Source: Polytrichum commune (Eukaryota > Streptophyta > Polytrichopsida > Polytrichales > Polytrichaceae). From it: 64,000 bases of DNA. Positions within the stretch are counted from its first letter, which is position 1; each line of letters opens with the position of its first letter. Shown here one piece after another: positions 46,884-60,739 of the stretch. Both the position numbers and the translations under genes were made by a program. The stretch covers positions 22,541,666-22,605,665 of the forward strand of contig OX485807.1 in NCBI GenBank assembly GCA_950295325.1. The letters run 5' to 3'. The notes beneath the pieces were generated by a model. The model did no database searches. It was given only the letters and a program-made list of their open reading frames with translations, and was not told the origin of the DNA.

Positions 46884-49800
46884 TAATGATTCTTATTGAA
46901 GAGATTGAGTAAGGTATGTTGACCTATAACGGATATTTGTAACTTCACATACACTTTTGGCGGTTGGAAGGGATCGCAAATTGTGAATCATGAAGATTAT
47001 CGTTTCAAGTGCCAAAATTGGAGTTGAGATGCAAAAGTTCTGAGAAGTCAAAAGTGAAGATTCTTCTTTTCTTTAGACTTTACTGCCCACGGGTGCAATT
47101 CCAACGACTTGGAGCTTTCATATCATCCTCGATGTCACGGGCAATTCAATCCACTATCTCTTTATGACCGACCACTTTGTATGTGGAAACTTGCTCCATT
47201 TTGAAGATTTGGAAAGAAAATCTTCTTCATTTCAAAACAAATTGAGAAAATCGAGTGGTCGCAAAATTGAATTTCCCAAGTTGTGCCAATAGTGAAGACC
47301 TTATCTTTTCCTAAATGTGGATGACGGCATGGATGGGAAGTTCAAGATATAAAGAAACAATTGTACGGATTTAGAATACACATATGTGAGAAACTGGATT
47401 AATGAATTTAGAGTTTCTTTTCTTGGTCACATTGAGCTTGAATGCTAGTGTTGAAGTATTTTTAGTTTGAGATGTTGCCATACTTCTAAAATGGCCGATC
47501 CTCCAATGGGCAACATCCCAAGCATGAAAATTTTCTTCCTCCTTCAAGTCTCAGTGACCTTCTATGAATTTCAAAAGAGCTTCAAAACATCATTATCCTT
47601 CAAGCTAAAGTGAAATTTCCACTTGTCTATCCTTGAAACATTTGAGTATCTCCATGCCAAGTGGGGCCCCTTGTTGAAGACATGACGTGATTGCACAGTG
47701 GCTTGTCTGTTAAATGGGAGCCCGCTCTTGCGGGCAAGAAAGGGCTAACAATCAAGGTGTGTATATTTTGAGCACTATCATTACAACATGTGTCTTTTGG
47801 TTCCCATTCTTAACTACAAATTTTGCCATAGTTTATACCACTCAAATATAGGCATCTACATAAGTCTACATTAAATAATCCTCACTGTCTTGGGGTGTAC
47901 TCTTCAATGCACGTGGAACCATACGTTAGTGCACTGGAGGGGGTTATATTGAGAAAATAATGTACTAAAATATACTTAGTCTATGCATATTGTGAGATGT
48001 AGATATTTACGTATATGGGATGGTTAATTATGCCTAGCAATAAGCAATGTGTTGAGGCGAACATAATTTAATAGTATGGTAGGGCTTAGGGACCTTAATA
48101 ACAATTATTCATATATGAATGAAGACATGAGGGAAATGTTTTTACACAATGTGATCTTTAATACACATTCATCCAATGGCCTATGTACAAAGAGGGAGGT
48201 CATAAGATTTAGGGCTAGAGGGGGAAGATGATCTCAATTCTTGTGAAGGCAAACTACCTTGTGACCACAAGAACTTTGTACTTCTATGATACACTTATGT
48301 CAAAGGTATTTTTCGGGGCCAAATAGCGATGTAACATTATATACTTCTATTACCCCCTTTAAGTAAAGGCTTTTGTAAGACTAACTTTTTGTTATCCTTA
48401 GTCCAATGAGAAATCATGTGGAAATAGAACCTGAAATGGACCAATAAAGTTCAAATGGACTGGGAAGTACGAATAGGCCATTGGCTTGAGATTTTCGGAA
48501 GTAGCGATTGAAAGGACTATGGTATGATTGAAAGAGGTGTGCATGCTGAAATCCACATGTTCTAGATATATAAGTTAGTGATTTTAAACACTCTCTCTCT
48601 CTCTCTCTCTCTCTCGGCGAGCATTTCCCTTAAGTGATTCAGAGTAACTTTGATTTTCATTGAACAAGTCTTAATCTATGAGAGATGTAGTCTCCAACAT
48701 TAGAGGAATCTATTCCTCGGTGGGAAATCTATTTCTATTAGTAATCGATTGCCCATCTTGTGACTTAACTTGAACTCTTTGGACTAATGTGATTTGCCAT
48801 TACATCACTAATTGGGAAGAGATTGAAAGTGGAAATTCAAATGTAGTAATGTTTGTGTGCATAAGTTTGGAAGATAATTCTCCATTTTGAGGTCCATAGT
48901 TTGTATCTTAATTGAAATGGGTCGAGGAACCATGAAGGATTGTACACCCATGAAGGCATTCTTGAGAGCCGTTTATACCTTTTGTTTTGAGGAGAATATT
49001 ATATGAGGGATTGCGTGAAGCTAATTATCTATCTCATAAAAAACCTTATTATTAATTATAATTGAGTGAGTTGCGAAGGCTATCCTCTTAGATTGTCTCA
49101 AAAAGAGGTTTGTTGAGGTCATGGTATATCCATGAAAGTGATTTCATGACTTGAGAAAAAAGAATTAATCGATGCGAATGCATTGTGATACTTGTGAATT
49201 GAGGGAGAAAAGATGAACAAAACTAAGAAAGGCTAGTAGTCAAGTATGTTGAGGCATTGTGTACCTCAAGAGGGGGGGGGGGGTTGACCGACCAAAAAGT
49301 AGAAACCACGTGAGAACAACTATAGGGTGCTTTTTAATCATTGGCAAGAAAAATGATATAAACTTTGGATCTACCATAGCCTACTTAAATTGTGAAACAT
49401 GTGATTATATATAATTTAAGTGTAAGGGGAAAATCCCCACTTTAGGTTTGAGGTAGAAAGAAATTCGTATGACAAAAATAATAGAGGAATTCTGGAAAAT
49501 AAATAGAATGAGTATATTCACATGTAATACATGCAAAATGGATGAAATTTTGAATGACCGGGTTATGATGTGTACACTCTTCTTTCATCAATATACAACA
49601 ACGTGGATATACACCATGTCATATTGGAGTCTTAAGTTTGCCTTCATACAAAACGAGTAAATCAAATTTTTTCAAGTAATTTAGCATCATTTGAAATAGT
49701 CTAGGTTTTCTTTTTATAATTATCTATAGGGTCTTGAATATTTGGTGAAGTAGTTTTTTTTTCCTACTTAAAGGGTTCCCTAAAATCCAAATGAGAAGGA

Positions 49801-51999
49801 TAATAGCCCCCATCAAATTACCCTTTATACGCACGTGGTTACATAAGATAAGGGGGAGTGACCCCCTGAGTTGTGTACATGATCAAAAATCAGATTGCAA
49901 AGAATTGATTAGTCTTTGAGATGGGATGTTAGGTTCATAAATTAAAATGTGTCATCATAATAAGTGAAATTTCTTCTTTGAGTCTCGAAGGAAATTGTTT
50001 AATCAAAGGTCCGTGGTGTTAATCGAGACTATTGTCTTCACAATTGTGGTTGAGTAGTCCAAAGGTATCCTTAAATTGCCTTGTTAATCCTAAAGAGAGG
50101 GAAAGGTCTTTGGAAAGACCTTACAAGAACAAGAAGTAGACACAACAAATAAAGAGCTGCGACCATAGCGAAGGAGTTGGAAGATTTCAATGTATGATTT
50201 TATGACTTGATTGTAACTACAAGGATAAAAGAAAAAAAGATAAATGAACCACTATGATGAATATACTTGCTCCTTCAACAATAGTCTTTATGTATATATG
50301 GCCTCTTAACTTGAAAAGTAGTTTGGCCTATTGTTGCAATCGGTGAACATAATGGTTACTCGGGCCATGACTATGTAAAACATTATTGTTGGACATCATA
50401 ACTAAAATCATATTAATCAAGGAGAATTGAAAATCTTGTTAGCATGAATGCATTGTAATTTTAAGTTGCATTAAAATGGATTGATTAAAAAAAGATTATT
50501 TACTACACCAAAGTGTCCTTGTCTTTGGTAAAGAGACAAAAATGGGATACTTTATGCAAGTCAATTGACTGTGGTTGTGCCTATGCTTGAGCACCGCACT
50601 TGGTCTAATTAAAATGAACTCATTGCCAAACTATTGCTTAGGTAAATAATGTGAGTTGAGAGACAACCATAATTTACACTACACTGTTGTTGAGAGTTTG
50701 TTAAACTTTATCCCATAAATAATCATTCAATTTTCAATTCAAATCGAAAACAATCTAAAATCAAGATTTTTTTGGTTTTTTTTTTAAATAATTTTTTTGG
50801 GGATGTTGCCCTCTATTAGTACTTTTCAGTTAAGCATTCAACTATAAAATATGAAGAAGAGATCTTTAAAACTTGTAATCAAAAGTAGTGCTCAAAAGCA
50901 AATGGCTCAATTTGGTTATGGATGTAAATTTCATAATCTCAAATATTTCTAACTTGGATATTTTTCATATTCCTTGAAGTCAGTATAAACTTGAAGGCGT
51001 CATCCACAATAATGTAGAAAACCATCAACTTACTGTAATTTTATTGTACTATGAACATATTTCTAAAAATATGTGTTTAATATCACCTACTTGCACTTTT
51101 GCACACCACTAGCACCATCTTCTAAAACATGTCTACTTCTTTTGAGATTATTTATGTCAACATAAGTTGCTTGGCTTCTTAGAAAAGTATTTATTTTGAA
51201 ATTTTATGAATTTGTTTCACAAGATTCAAATTTAGTACCCTTGACCTTCAAGAGTGAACAAAAGTGCACGATTTCCAATCAAATTCAAACTTCCACACCA
51301 CACGTGACGTTGAGGGCATTTGTTGCCATTCAGCCAACATTGTTCTGAACTTGTCACTAGCATGTCAACAAAATCTCCATAATGAGGATGTGGGTAGCAA
51401 TCCCTTTTCATCACAAAAGTTGAGAAAATATAACGGTCACAAAGGTGAAGTTTTCAAGTTGGGACAACTAAATAAAATCTTGTTGTAAATTTCAGACGAC
51501 AAAATGGATAAGACTCTTAGAAAATTTTCTAACCAGTAGATTTATTAGCAATGCATGCATGAGATATTACAAATCATCAAATGTTCGATTTCACATGCCA
51601 CTATAGAGGGGATGATGGACCCATATTGCTTACAACAAACTTGAATCCTTGTGAAGCATATGTATTTGGGTTGTGGTAGTCACTTCCGAATTCTATAAAA
51701 CGATGTGCAAATAAATGTAGGGAAGAAAATACACTTTGCATGTAAAATCTACTATAATCTTTGATAGTAATACGGGGTGCTCATTTGACATCGTTATACC
51801 AATAGGTCAATATTGCTCCAAGATGTAACATGCAAAGCCTTCATGTGATTGTGGGGCCCACATTGACTAGATGATGGAGCCCAAGTTCACATGAGAGGAG
51901 GGGGAGCCATAGCTCACGTGCTTCATTCTTGTCACCCTCGTGTTGTTGCTCTCAAGCGTCTTTACCTCCCCACAACTAATGTATGTGGGTGTTATTTGG
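46884..51999. other. intergenic, no supportable gene
   Basis: AT-rich. Contains a (CT)n microsatellite (48590-48616), a G12 run (49272-49283) and a small GCCCGCTCTTGCGGGC hairpin near 47720. No coding signal. Confidence 0.45.
48590..48616. repeat. (CT)n microsatellite
   Basis: About thirteen CT units in otherwise AT-rich sequence. Confidence 0.92.
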
Positions 52000-52340
52000 T
52001 TCCTTTTTCATGTTCTCTAAAATCTATTTATTAGATTTACACAACAAAATTCGTGTTGCATTAGCAAATCTATGATGAAATATGTACAAAAATTGGATTG
52101 AAAATTGGACCTCCCCTGCTCTAGTTATGGTTGCCGGAAGTGCATGTTTGTTGGTTTCTTAACTAGATACTTAGGTTCTCCCAGTGGTGTGTGCATTATT
52201 GAGCGTAAAATGGTTATTGATAGTTAAAGACATAGTCCAATCTCCTTTTAAACATGTGTCTTTATGATGTTTGCTCTTTGATCCTCACCAAACCACATAC
52301 CAATCAAATCTAGGGATTTGATTAAGAAAAGTAATTGCAT
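52000..52340 (+). repeat. dispersed repeat family E, copy 2 (empty site for the Harbinger MITE)
   Basis: Parallels copy 1 across TTACACAACAAAATTCGTGT, TGCATGTTTGTTGGTTTCTT and AGTCCAATCTCCTTTTAAAC. The single TTA at 52159-52161 occupies the place where copy 1 has TTA-MITE-TTA. Confidence 0.75.
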
Positions 52341-55300
52341 AACACTTGCATACCTTAACATGGTTGGGTGATTCATGCCACATAAAATGTTCTAAGCTTT
52401 ACAAATTGATGTAACAATTGAGACTAGGTTTGAAGTAAAAAAACGTGAACTATAGATGTGACTCAAAGTTGAATCTCATGACTAAGAACACAACCAAATT
52501 TATTATGAATGTTTCCAAGGATTGTTGATTACTTTGTCAGGTGCCCAAATTACCTTGTTATCACCAACGATCTCCCAAATACACACATAGTGACATATCA
52601 ATGTTCACAACACTTACCGATGGGGAAGGCGAATTGGGGGAGGGGAGGGTGAAAACATTGATACCTATTGTAGAGCTTGAGATTATTATCTAAAACTGAA
52701 CATCTTGTAAATTGGGGTCATAGATCTCTTGGGTACTTCACTACCTCATAGTTATGTATTTATATGCATCAAAACTTTCTTATTCTTCTTCTTCGGGTTG
52801 GTGGTGGTGGTGGGGGGGGGGGTGCAATTTATCGAATATTCTCTTTTTGTAATTCCTTTTTTCCCCTACATCCACTTTGCCCCATTACTTGATGCTTTGA
52901 ACGTTACAAAAATAAAATAAAATAAAAATTTCCATTTAAATGTTCAAGCATATGTTAAGTAAAAAATGCCTCTTCTATGTAAACCATTGGCAACTAGCGT
53001 TGATTGTACGAGACAGTCTGAACTCGATGAAAGGAGTATCCGGGTACAAATCTTCATCCACGTTGTGTACATCTTAGGGAAGACTCTTTACAAGGTTTGT
53101 ACCTACCCTATATGTAGTTTTTCTTTAAAATAATACATCATTATTTAAATACAATATGTGAATATAAATGATGCTATATTACATTGAATATTTTTCAATT
53201 TTTTCTTCCACTAATAAAGAGGGCCCTACAATAGGTCTCAGCCTATGTTTGATATTTAGCTAGTGAAATACATGGAATACACCTTGAATTAGTCCTAGTT
53301 AGCTTAAATTGGGATGAACCAACAACCAATTTCTAGGGAGTTAATTTTTACTAGTACCCCCTCGGTGGGTGTAAGGAAACCAAATTGCATAGTGACTTGT
53401 ATTGCCCAACGTGCTAAAGTTAATTAATAATGACACGACATGCAATACTCATGGGCAATAGTATAGCTTTCAGCATTGCTCAAGTCTTGGTGACATGTTC
53501 TAGCATCACATGCACATATGAGCATCCAAAATATCATTTAGTCATGTGGGTTGGTTCCATGACCCTAGAATATGCCAATTATATTCCCCTTGAACAAAGT
53601 AAGAATATTCATTCATCATTCATACATTCAGGCTAACACTTTAAAATTTTGATGGAGTTACACTCCCAACACTATTCACAAGAATCATTGTTCATCCTCG
53701 TATTGTGTATTGAAAATACTATTCACGGCAACATTATCATTAAAAATAGCAACATTATTCACAATATTCTTACTATTCATACCCGCTTCAATTTCTCCTT
53801 ATTTTCTGAAGTTTCTCCCTATGAAAGTAAGATAGTGGAGGCCCATGTCAGATGCTAAATGTAGAATGGAACACAACCATGCAACTCAATAATCTTATAT
53901 GTGATTCTCCTTAAAATCAATCAAAATTTCTTGCAAGCTTTGCACTTCAAGTTTGTCTTCGTGGGCGGGTTGGGGATGACATTAAGTTATCTCCTCCAAG
54001 AATTAAAGAATTGAACAAGCAAATGAATCCAAAAGCATACGAATGTCATTAGTTGTTTCGAAGCAAATCAGACACTTACAATTTTGGTTGTGAATAGTAA
54101 CTTACATAGAAATATAGGTAAGAAAACATTCGAGTAACAATGGGAGATTTTATTTAAGAATAATATGACTCGCATGTTTTATACGATTGTGTGATTTGAT
54201 CATGACATAAGGTAATTTGCATGGGTTAAGAGTTTATCTATTCACAAGGTCAATCTAATTGCACACGTTATTGTACATCACTTGTATCTTCACCCAAAAT
54301 AACCTTGAAACGACAAGACTAACTTAGTTTACAACTAATCCAATAATTGTTTCAAACAAGATCACCAATTTGATCTCAATAGTAATTTAAAGAATATGGA
54401 AAACCCATCTATCCAAATTTAATAATATATATGAATGTATTCTTTGCATTGTCGGTACATGCACATTGCCGAACAAATAATATGAGGGCATTAAATTAGA
54501 AGATATGATGGAAACCCTAACCCTAAATTAAAAGTAGTGTGGTTGAAAGGCACCAATCTTGATGAGTGCTCTTAACAACAACCACATTGTGCATGCAACA
54601 AAAGCATGTTTGCAAAGATACACTCCACATCTAAGGTTGGCTTATATCAATTCTATCAAAGGGTTAACCAATAGAGCTATGTGTATAAAGTTTCATAATG
54701 CTCAAAGTTCATGTTTTAAGTCTAAATTAACTTGAGAATTGGTTGATGCTTTGACTTAGGGAAATCTCCTTATGCCACAATTCCCTCCAAATCCTACTCC
54801 AAATTGGCAACACGTGATCTTGTGGAGTACAAACCCATGGAGCCTTAAAGCTATAGTGACAAAAGCACAACACTACATTACCAATTGCTAACTAGACATG
54901 ATATTATTAAAATATGTGTGTGATAAAAGAAATTAAGCAAAGTTATGGAAAGTGTAATCTTTAACATAGAGTGCTATGAAGGTAACACTTTTTATCATCA
55001 TAAGAGATTTCCTAGGATTTGACCGTTGTAGAAAAACTTATAATTTCACATGTCAATGTAGAGTGACCTCTTTGTTTTAGTCCTTCCAAATTTGCGTTGA
55101 GCATTGTGGAGGTAGATGTGAAATGTGGTAGTGACCCAATAGTGATCATTATGCATGTGCTCTCTCTAACATAGTGTTGGATTGACATCCCTCCGCTCCT
55201 TCATTAAATCCTTAAAACTCCCAAATGAGAAGCAAGCGATTGGGCCTCATGGTTGGACCCATTTGATTCATTTCCTTTGAACATGTGCTTACATATCCAT

Positions 55301-55570
55301 AGAATATCCTCTAAAGTTGAATCAATGTAAGTATTGGATAACTAATGAAAAATATATTAGAAATACACCTATTTTGATATGATCATAATCATGTGCATAA
55401 CCAAATCTATCAAAGGGTTCTACAATTCAACTTATGCACGTTGTAAATCCGGATTGGAAATGGTCCAATTTTATTTAAATGTGAGTTCAAGGCTTGTAAT
55501 CCTTGTAAAATAAAAGGGTCACAAGGGGTGCACCCTCGGACAAATACAAGGTAGTTGTCTTATGTGCTAA
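52341..55570. other. intergenic, no supportable gene
   Basis: AT-rich; a G11 run (52812-52822) and a short CCCTAACCCTAAATT telomere-like stretch near 54514 are the only landmarks. Confidence 0.45.
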
Positions 55571-56893
55571 TTAAGAGCATCTCCATTGTTGCCTTCGTAT
55601 CTCCCTACAACAATATTGTAGAGGGAGTAGAGGCATAATGATGACCACGGCATCCCAATACATCCCCCTCTACACCCATCAAATGTAATTATGAGCCACC
55701 AAATTAAGAGGGGAGTCTATGTGTGTGTTGCAATATAGTGGCTCCTCTACCCAAGTCAAACCTCTTTCAATGCTAGAAAGTGGTCTTTTGATAACAAATC
55801 ATGTTTTATATTAAGTTGTACATGCTTACTTTATTGATATTAACACATGCACATTAATGTCTTACAAAGTTTGGGTTTATCATACCAAATATAAGGAAGC
55901 TATTGGTGTTGTAGCAATATGGTGCCTCCACCACTATAGTCTTAAGGCCTCTCTATGCAATACTACAGAAGTTCATCCATTGTTGTTGTGTAGGAATGGA
56001 GGGAGATGTGGTGGCGACATCGGATTTGCCCCAACAACATCTCCATTTGGCTCATAACTTGGGCCTATAACTCCAACTGGCAATGTCCATATGTAATCAA
56101 TCTTTAGAGTACCACCATAGGGTCTCTAAACTTACTTTGGAAAGTCAAAGGCCTCCAAAACCTCCAACCCTCTATTATAGGAGAGAATTCCAAGGCACCT
56201 TTATTTTTGCTCTAAAAAGTTTCGGCACTTATACAAGATCTTCATTTAGAGCACCCTCTATTTTCTTTTCTTTTCCTCTACATGTTGTTCCCGATGCCAT
56301 TACAATTAGCTAGTCCAACTCTACATCATAGATTAATTTTTCAAGAAACACCTCGTTTTAAGAAAGACATGTTGTTGGATTACTTCGATTTAATATGGAC
56401 CTTTCCCTCATACAATAGAGGGATTACGGTTGCTGGTCATGTTAGCATAGTCCTCACTTGTCCAAAAAAGACCCTCCCACCTTGGCATTTGTAGTGGCAG
56501 GTTGGCATAGGTGCTCTAGCAACAACGAGGTAAGTGAGCCTTATCCACTGAACGGACACCCAAAACACATATGTTGAATAAAGATTGGACTATATCCTCA
56601 ACATTATTTATCCATTCTAGACTCTCAATAGTCTACATAATTGGGGGGGGGGGACCTATATGAAAACTTAATAAGAAAGAGAATCTTCACTTTAACACTT
56701 TGAGAAATACTCATTATGAGCGTTGAAACCATGAGGAAAATGGCTACGGACATGATTTGGATTCTCTAATCATGCATCACTAATTGCATGTTTCATATCC
56801 TACAAGCATTGGGTGCAGTGCTAAATGTGTCCAACTAAGCCACACTTACTTGTGTTGGAAAGAGATGTAGTGGCATTGGTAGAGATGCTCTTA
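55571..56893. mobile_element. candidate larger member of MITE family C (~1.3 kb)
   Basis: The left end TTAAGAGCATCTCCATTGTT and the reverse-complemented right end TAAGAGCATCTCTACCAATG agree over the first dozen bases and then loosely. The interior has overlapping frames without recognisable domains. It could instead be two unrelated ends. Confidence 0.35.
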
Positions 56894-56897
56894 GAAC

Positions 56898-57235
56898 ATC
56901 CCCACTCATGGAGCCACAAACGACCCTCTACTATCAGCTTTTCATGCCCTTTTCAAAGCAAGGCTGCATGCTCCATCCTTCCCCAAAGTCCACACATATC
57001 CTTAATTATACGATTACCCACCAATTATGTTATAGAAGGCCCTATCTCTCAAGCCCTTCGGCTCTTCAAATGTATGGAATTGGAACATTTTTTGAGAGAG
57101 GACCCTTTATAACATAATCCAATGGGCAAAGTAAGGATTTAGTGACACATGTGGACTTTGAAGAAGGACGTTACATACGACCTTGCCTTGAAAAGTCCTA
57201 AAAAAAACCCGATGGTAGAGGCCCATGAGTGGGGA
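56898..57235. mobile_element. MITE family C, copy 2
   Basis: Left CATCCCCACTCATGGAGCC..CCTCTACTATC; right reverse-complemented GTCCCCACTCATGGGCCTCT plus ACCATC. 338 bp. It directly abuts the preceding candidate. Confidence 0.6.
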
Positions 57236-57529
57236 CAATATATACTCACTCTCATGCTTCACCATTGCACATCGTAAAAACAACTTGAGGAAATAACGGG
57301 ATCATTGCATCAAAGTGATAGGCTTGGGAATCGTGAAAGCCAATAAGGTCATAAAGCACTTGCGTCCTTTGGCAGGCATTGCGAGACCGATCTTTAGTTT
57401 TTTCTTTTACTCCTCGGACCATTTCCGTCTTCAAATCGGCTTGAAACTTGAACCTTTGGCATGTAAGTTAGGGTTTGAGGAGATCAAAATGATGGTGTCT
57501 ATTTTAAGGTACGTGGGGTGTTACTTGGT

Positions 57530-57870
57530 TTGTTTTTCATGTTCTCCAAATTCTACCATTTGGATTTAAACCACAACAAAACTCATGTTGCATTAGCGAA
57601 TCTATGATGTAAAATCTACAAAAATCGGATTAAAAATTGAACCGCCTCTTATTTGGTTATGGTTATCATAAGTGCATGTTTGTTGATCTCTTAACTGAAT
57701 ACATAAGTCTTCCCAATCGAGTTCATTACTGAGTGTAGAGTAGTCATTGACATTTGAAGACATAGTCCAATCTCTTTTGAACATGTGTCTTTATGATTTT
57801 TTTTCCCTTTGATCCTCAACGAGCCATATACTGATCAAATATAAAGGTCCAATTAAGAAAGCAAACCGCT
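57530..57870 (+). repeat. dispersed repeat family E, copy 3 (second empty site)
   Basis: Same landmarks as copy 2. The undisrupted TTA is at 57691-57693 (GATCTCTTAACTGAATAC), corresponding to the Harbinger MITE insertion point in copy 1. Confidence 0.75.
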
Positions 57871-58417
57871 CAAGACCCATTTACTTTATATGGCATTAAT
57901 GATTTCTTGTCTTTCTCATCAATTGGAACCAAGGCAAGGCAACGTCGGATGAGAACTTTTGAAGGGCCGTTAAAACACAAACTACTAGAGAGGTCGTGGT
58001 TGTTTGGGTCCATCTTCAATCGTAGTTACAAAAGTAGTACATTTACATACAAATGTTGTAGTTGAAGAGCGGTTTTGACTTAAGTATCGTCCGTCCTATT
58101 GGTATAACCCTTAGAATGCCCATGGAATGGGGGGACATGAAGAATCTATGAATCTTATTGCAAAAGTTTAAGTGAGGCTTAATATTGCCTCCTACATCGG
58201 TATGTAAACTTCACCCATTAACCACCGTGGTTGTGGTGTGTATAATCGGCCCTTTGGCCTTCAACATTTTCCACTTTGTTAACGAACTACGGAAAAGAAA
58301 CTTCTTAATGGATTTTCAAAAGTAGTATTGTGTCAATGACATTATGCAAGCGTAAAACATAAATTGAATGTCACCTGTTGAGCAGACAAGATGCAAGTTA
58401 CATTGTTTAGGGTTCAA

Positions 58418-59152
58418 CCGCACCATCTAGTTAGGAGAATTAGCTAACTTACGAGTCACTGAGGATTAGCTAACCATGATTTAGGTAACTAAAATCATGG
58501 CAGCACCACCTAGTAAGGAGAATCATATAATAAATGAGTCCATGAAAATCAACCAAATCATATGCTAGTTGACAGATTGCATGCTCGCACATCCTAGTTT
58601 TCATTAACCAAAGGTTGAACAACTTAAGAGAGGAGTTAAGGTTGACTAACTGAAGTTTTGCTCAACTTGCCCAAGTTTTGAGCACGACACTAAGTATGAT
58701 AAATTCTGATTTTGTGGTCCACACCAATTAAAATCTTATTAAGGTTAATTTATTAAATAATAATACTAATTTAACTCAAACATTGAAAAGACACATAATT
58801 TTTATTAATCATCAAATATTATTTTATTGTAAAAAATGTATGCCAATTCAAGATGATGCAAGAAATAGTATGGTGCACCTCATAGTGGAATGGAGAAGAG
58901 GCAAGGAAAATGAGAGGTTGGTATTCAAGAAAACAATTGGACTAATCATTTATAAAAGCTTGTTAGCAATAGGGCTATGGACGAGTTAAGATTTCTTCAC
59001 ACAAACAAGGTCCTAAAGTTAGCCAATTTACATTTTGATAAAGTTTATTTAAACCTGAATTTGTAGTATCTGTTGCGGCCGTGAGATAAATTGGCTCTCA
59101 TATTGGTTCGCTACTTCATATGTTAGCTGATTCTCTTAACTGGGCAGTGTGG
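58418..59152. mobile_element. candidate MITE family F, ~735 bp
   Basis: Left CCGCACCATCTAGTTAGGAG plus AATTAGCTAAC; right reverse-complemented CCACACTGCCCAGTTAAGAG plus AATCAGCTAAC. About 31 bp with a handful of mismatches. The left end is partly repeated at about 58502 (GCACCACCTAGTAAGGAGAA). A 68-residue frame inside has no recognised domain. Confidence 0.55.
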
Positions 59153-59162
59153 CCACAATACA

Positions 59163-59493
59163 ACTACACTAAATAGGATATTTAGTGCTTGATACACTAA
59201 ATATGAACGCATATACTAAATATCAATAACCCTATGAAAGTAAGTAACATCAAATGCAAACGCAAACAATAAATATCAACTCTAGTAATATGGGGAAGTT
59301 ACATGTTTGAATTTAGTGTTAATAAGGATATGAAAAAAAAAAAAAAAAAAAATGATGAAAGGAGAATTCCAACATATCTTCTAGCATATATTCTAACATT
59401 AATTGTCAAAAAATTGAACATTAGTGTTGAGCGTGGTAAGGTAATAACAACATTAATTATAATCAAAACACTAAATATCCTATTTAGTGTAGT
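59163..59493. mobile_element. MITE family A, copy 3
   Basis: Left ACTACACTAAATAGGATATT plus TAGTG; right reverse-complemented ACTACACTAAATAGGATATT plus TAGTG. The terminal 25 bp are identical. 331 bp, with an A20-class run inside. It lies 10 bp from the end of the preceding candidate MITE. Confidence 0.9.
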
Positions 59494-59916
59494 TTGAGTG
59501 GTTACTTACTGTAACCAAAGCCTTAATTGAGAAGTGCAAGTGGACCCTTAAGGTGATGTTTCGTAGCACCTAGCGAGGTGGAGGGTGAAAGAAGTTGATT
59601 GCTAGATAAAGCCCAGGGATTACTATTTCTAGCCAAATCAAGAGACTAAATGAAGGTCCAAGACTATGAATCAATCTATTGTAATTAAATTAAGGTCGAT
59701 CGGCCACAAACCTAAATGGGAGAGGTTTTTATTGGACCCCCCATGGTAGGCGTTGAGCAATAAAATTCCATCGCTTATAATTATTAGTGTGGGTGGATGA
59801 ATTAGTGTGGCTTACCTCGAGAAGTGGAAAACACTGGTCATGAATATGACATAAAATTGTTGTTAGGTTATCTTAACATGATTAGAACACTTGTTAATCC
59901 CCATCATTATACCTCT

Positions 59917-59922
<6 letters not shown>

Positions 59923-59950
<28 letters not shown>
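59923..59950. repeat. (AT)n microsatellite
   Basis: About fourteen AT units. Confidence 0.9.
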
Positions 59951-60106
59951 TAGAATTATATTACATCATTTCAATTTTGAAATATTATTATTGAGCAACT
60001 ATTTATCCCAAAATTACATTACAAAGTGTTTCATAAGATAATACTTTATAAGAAAAATATTTAGCAATCAACTACTATGGGCCACGTCATCTTGATCTTC
60101 ATGACG

Positions 60107-60420
60107 AGTATATTAAATATTTTTTTAGTGTCATCTGGTGTTTTATATTGTTGTGGCCGCTTTTGTGATGACGACACTTCTTCTAAATAGGTTTGCTAGT
60201 GTTGTCATCCCAAAATTACATTTTTGTAATGAAATACTCACAAAGTTTGATATCTTATGCATCCTAAAATTCTATAATGAAATATTATCATGAATGATTG
60301 ACAATTGGATGATAAAACACTTAGTAGGTGATAATAAATGCAAAATTGTAACTCTAAAATGCCCACATTTTTTAAACGAATAACAATTAATGATGGCACT
60401 AGATACAATATTTAGTGCAG
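60107..60420. mobile_element. degenerate MITE related to family A
   Basis: Left TATTAAATATTTTTTTAGTG plus TCATC; right reverse-complemented CTGCACTAAATATTGTATCT plus AGTGCCATC. The arms match imperfectly and carry the same ACTAAATA..TAGTGT signature. Confidence 0.4.
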
Positions 60421-60739
60421 CGTGTGTATTGTTCCGGCTAGTGTGACCTATACTAAGTTATACCCATAAGTAGTGTACATGAATTGTCGGTGGTTCGTGG
60501 TGTCAACATAAACTCGTTCGTTTATGAAGGTGGAAACACAACAAAGTATTCTATAACGTGAAAATGATATTCTGAGATGATTTGACTCTAGAATTGGCCT
60601 CAATGATCTCAATATAGTCCATAAATATAACTAAGTAGCTATATGATGGTCTCTTTCCAAAGAAAAAGGCTGTAATTATACAAAACAAAAACAAAAAATG
60701 CCAAATTTATACCTTGGACCTAGAGTAATCATAATATTT

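Noticed and set aside
54514-54532. Interstitial telomere array
   Set aside because: Only two CCCTAA-type units; chance or a telo-box-like motif.
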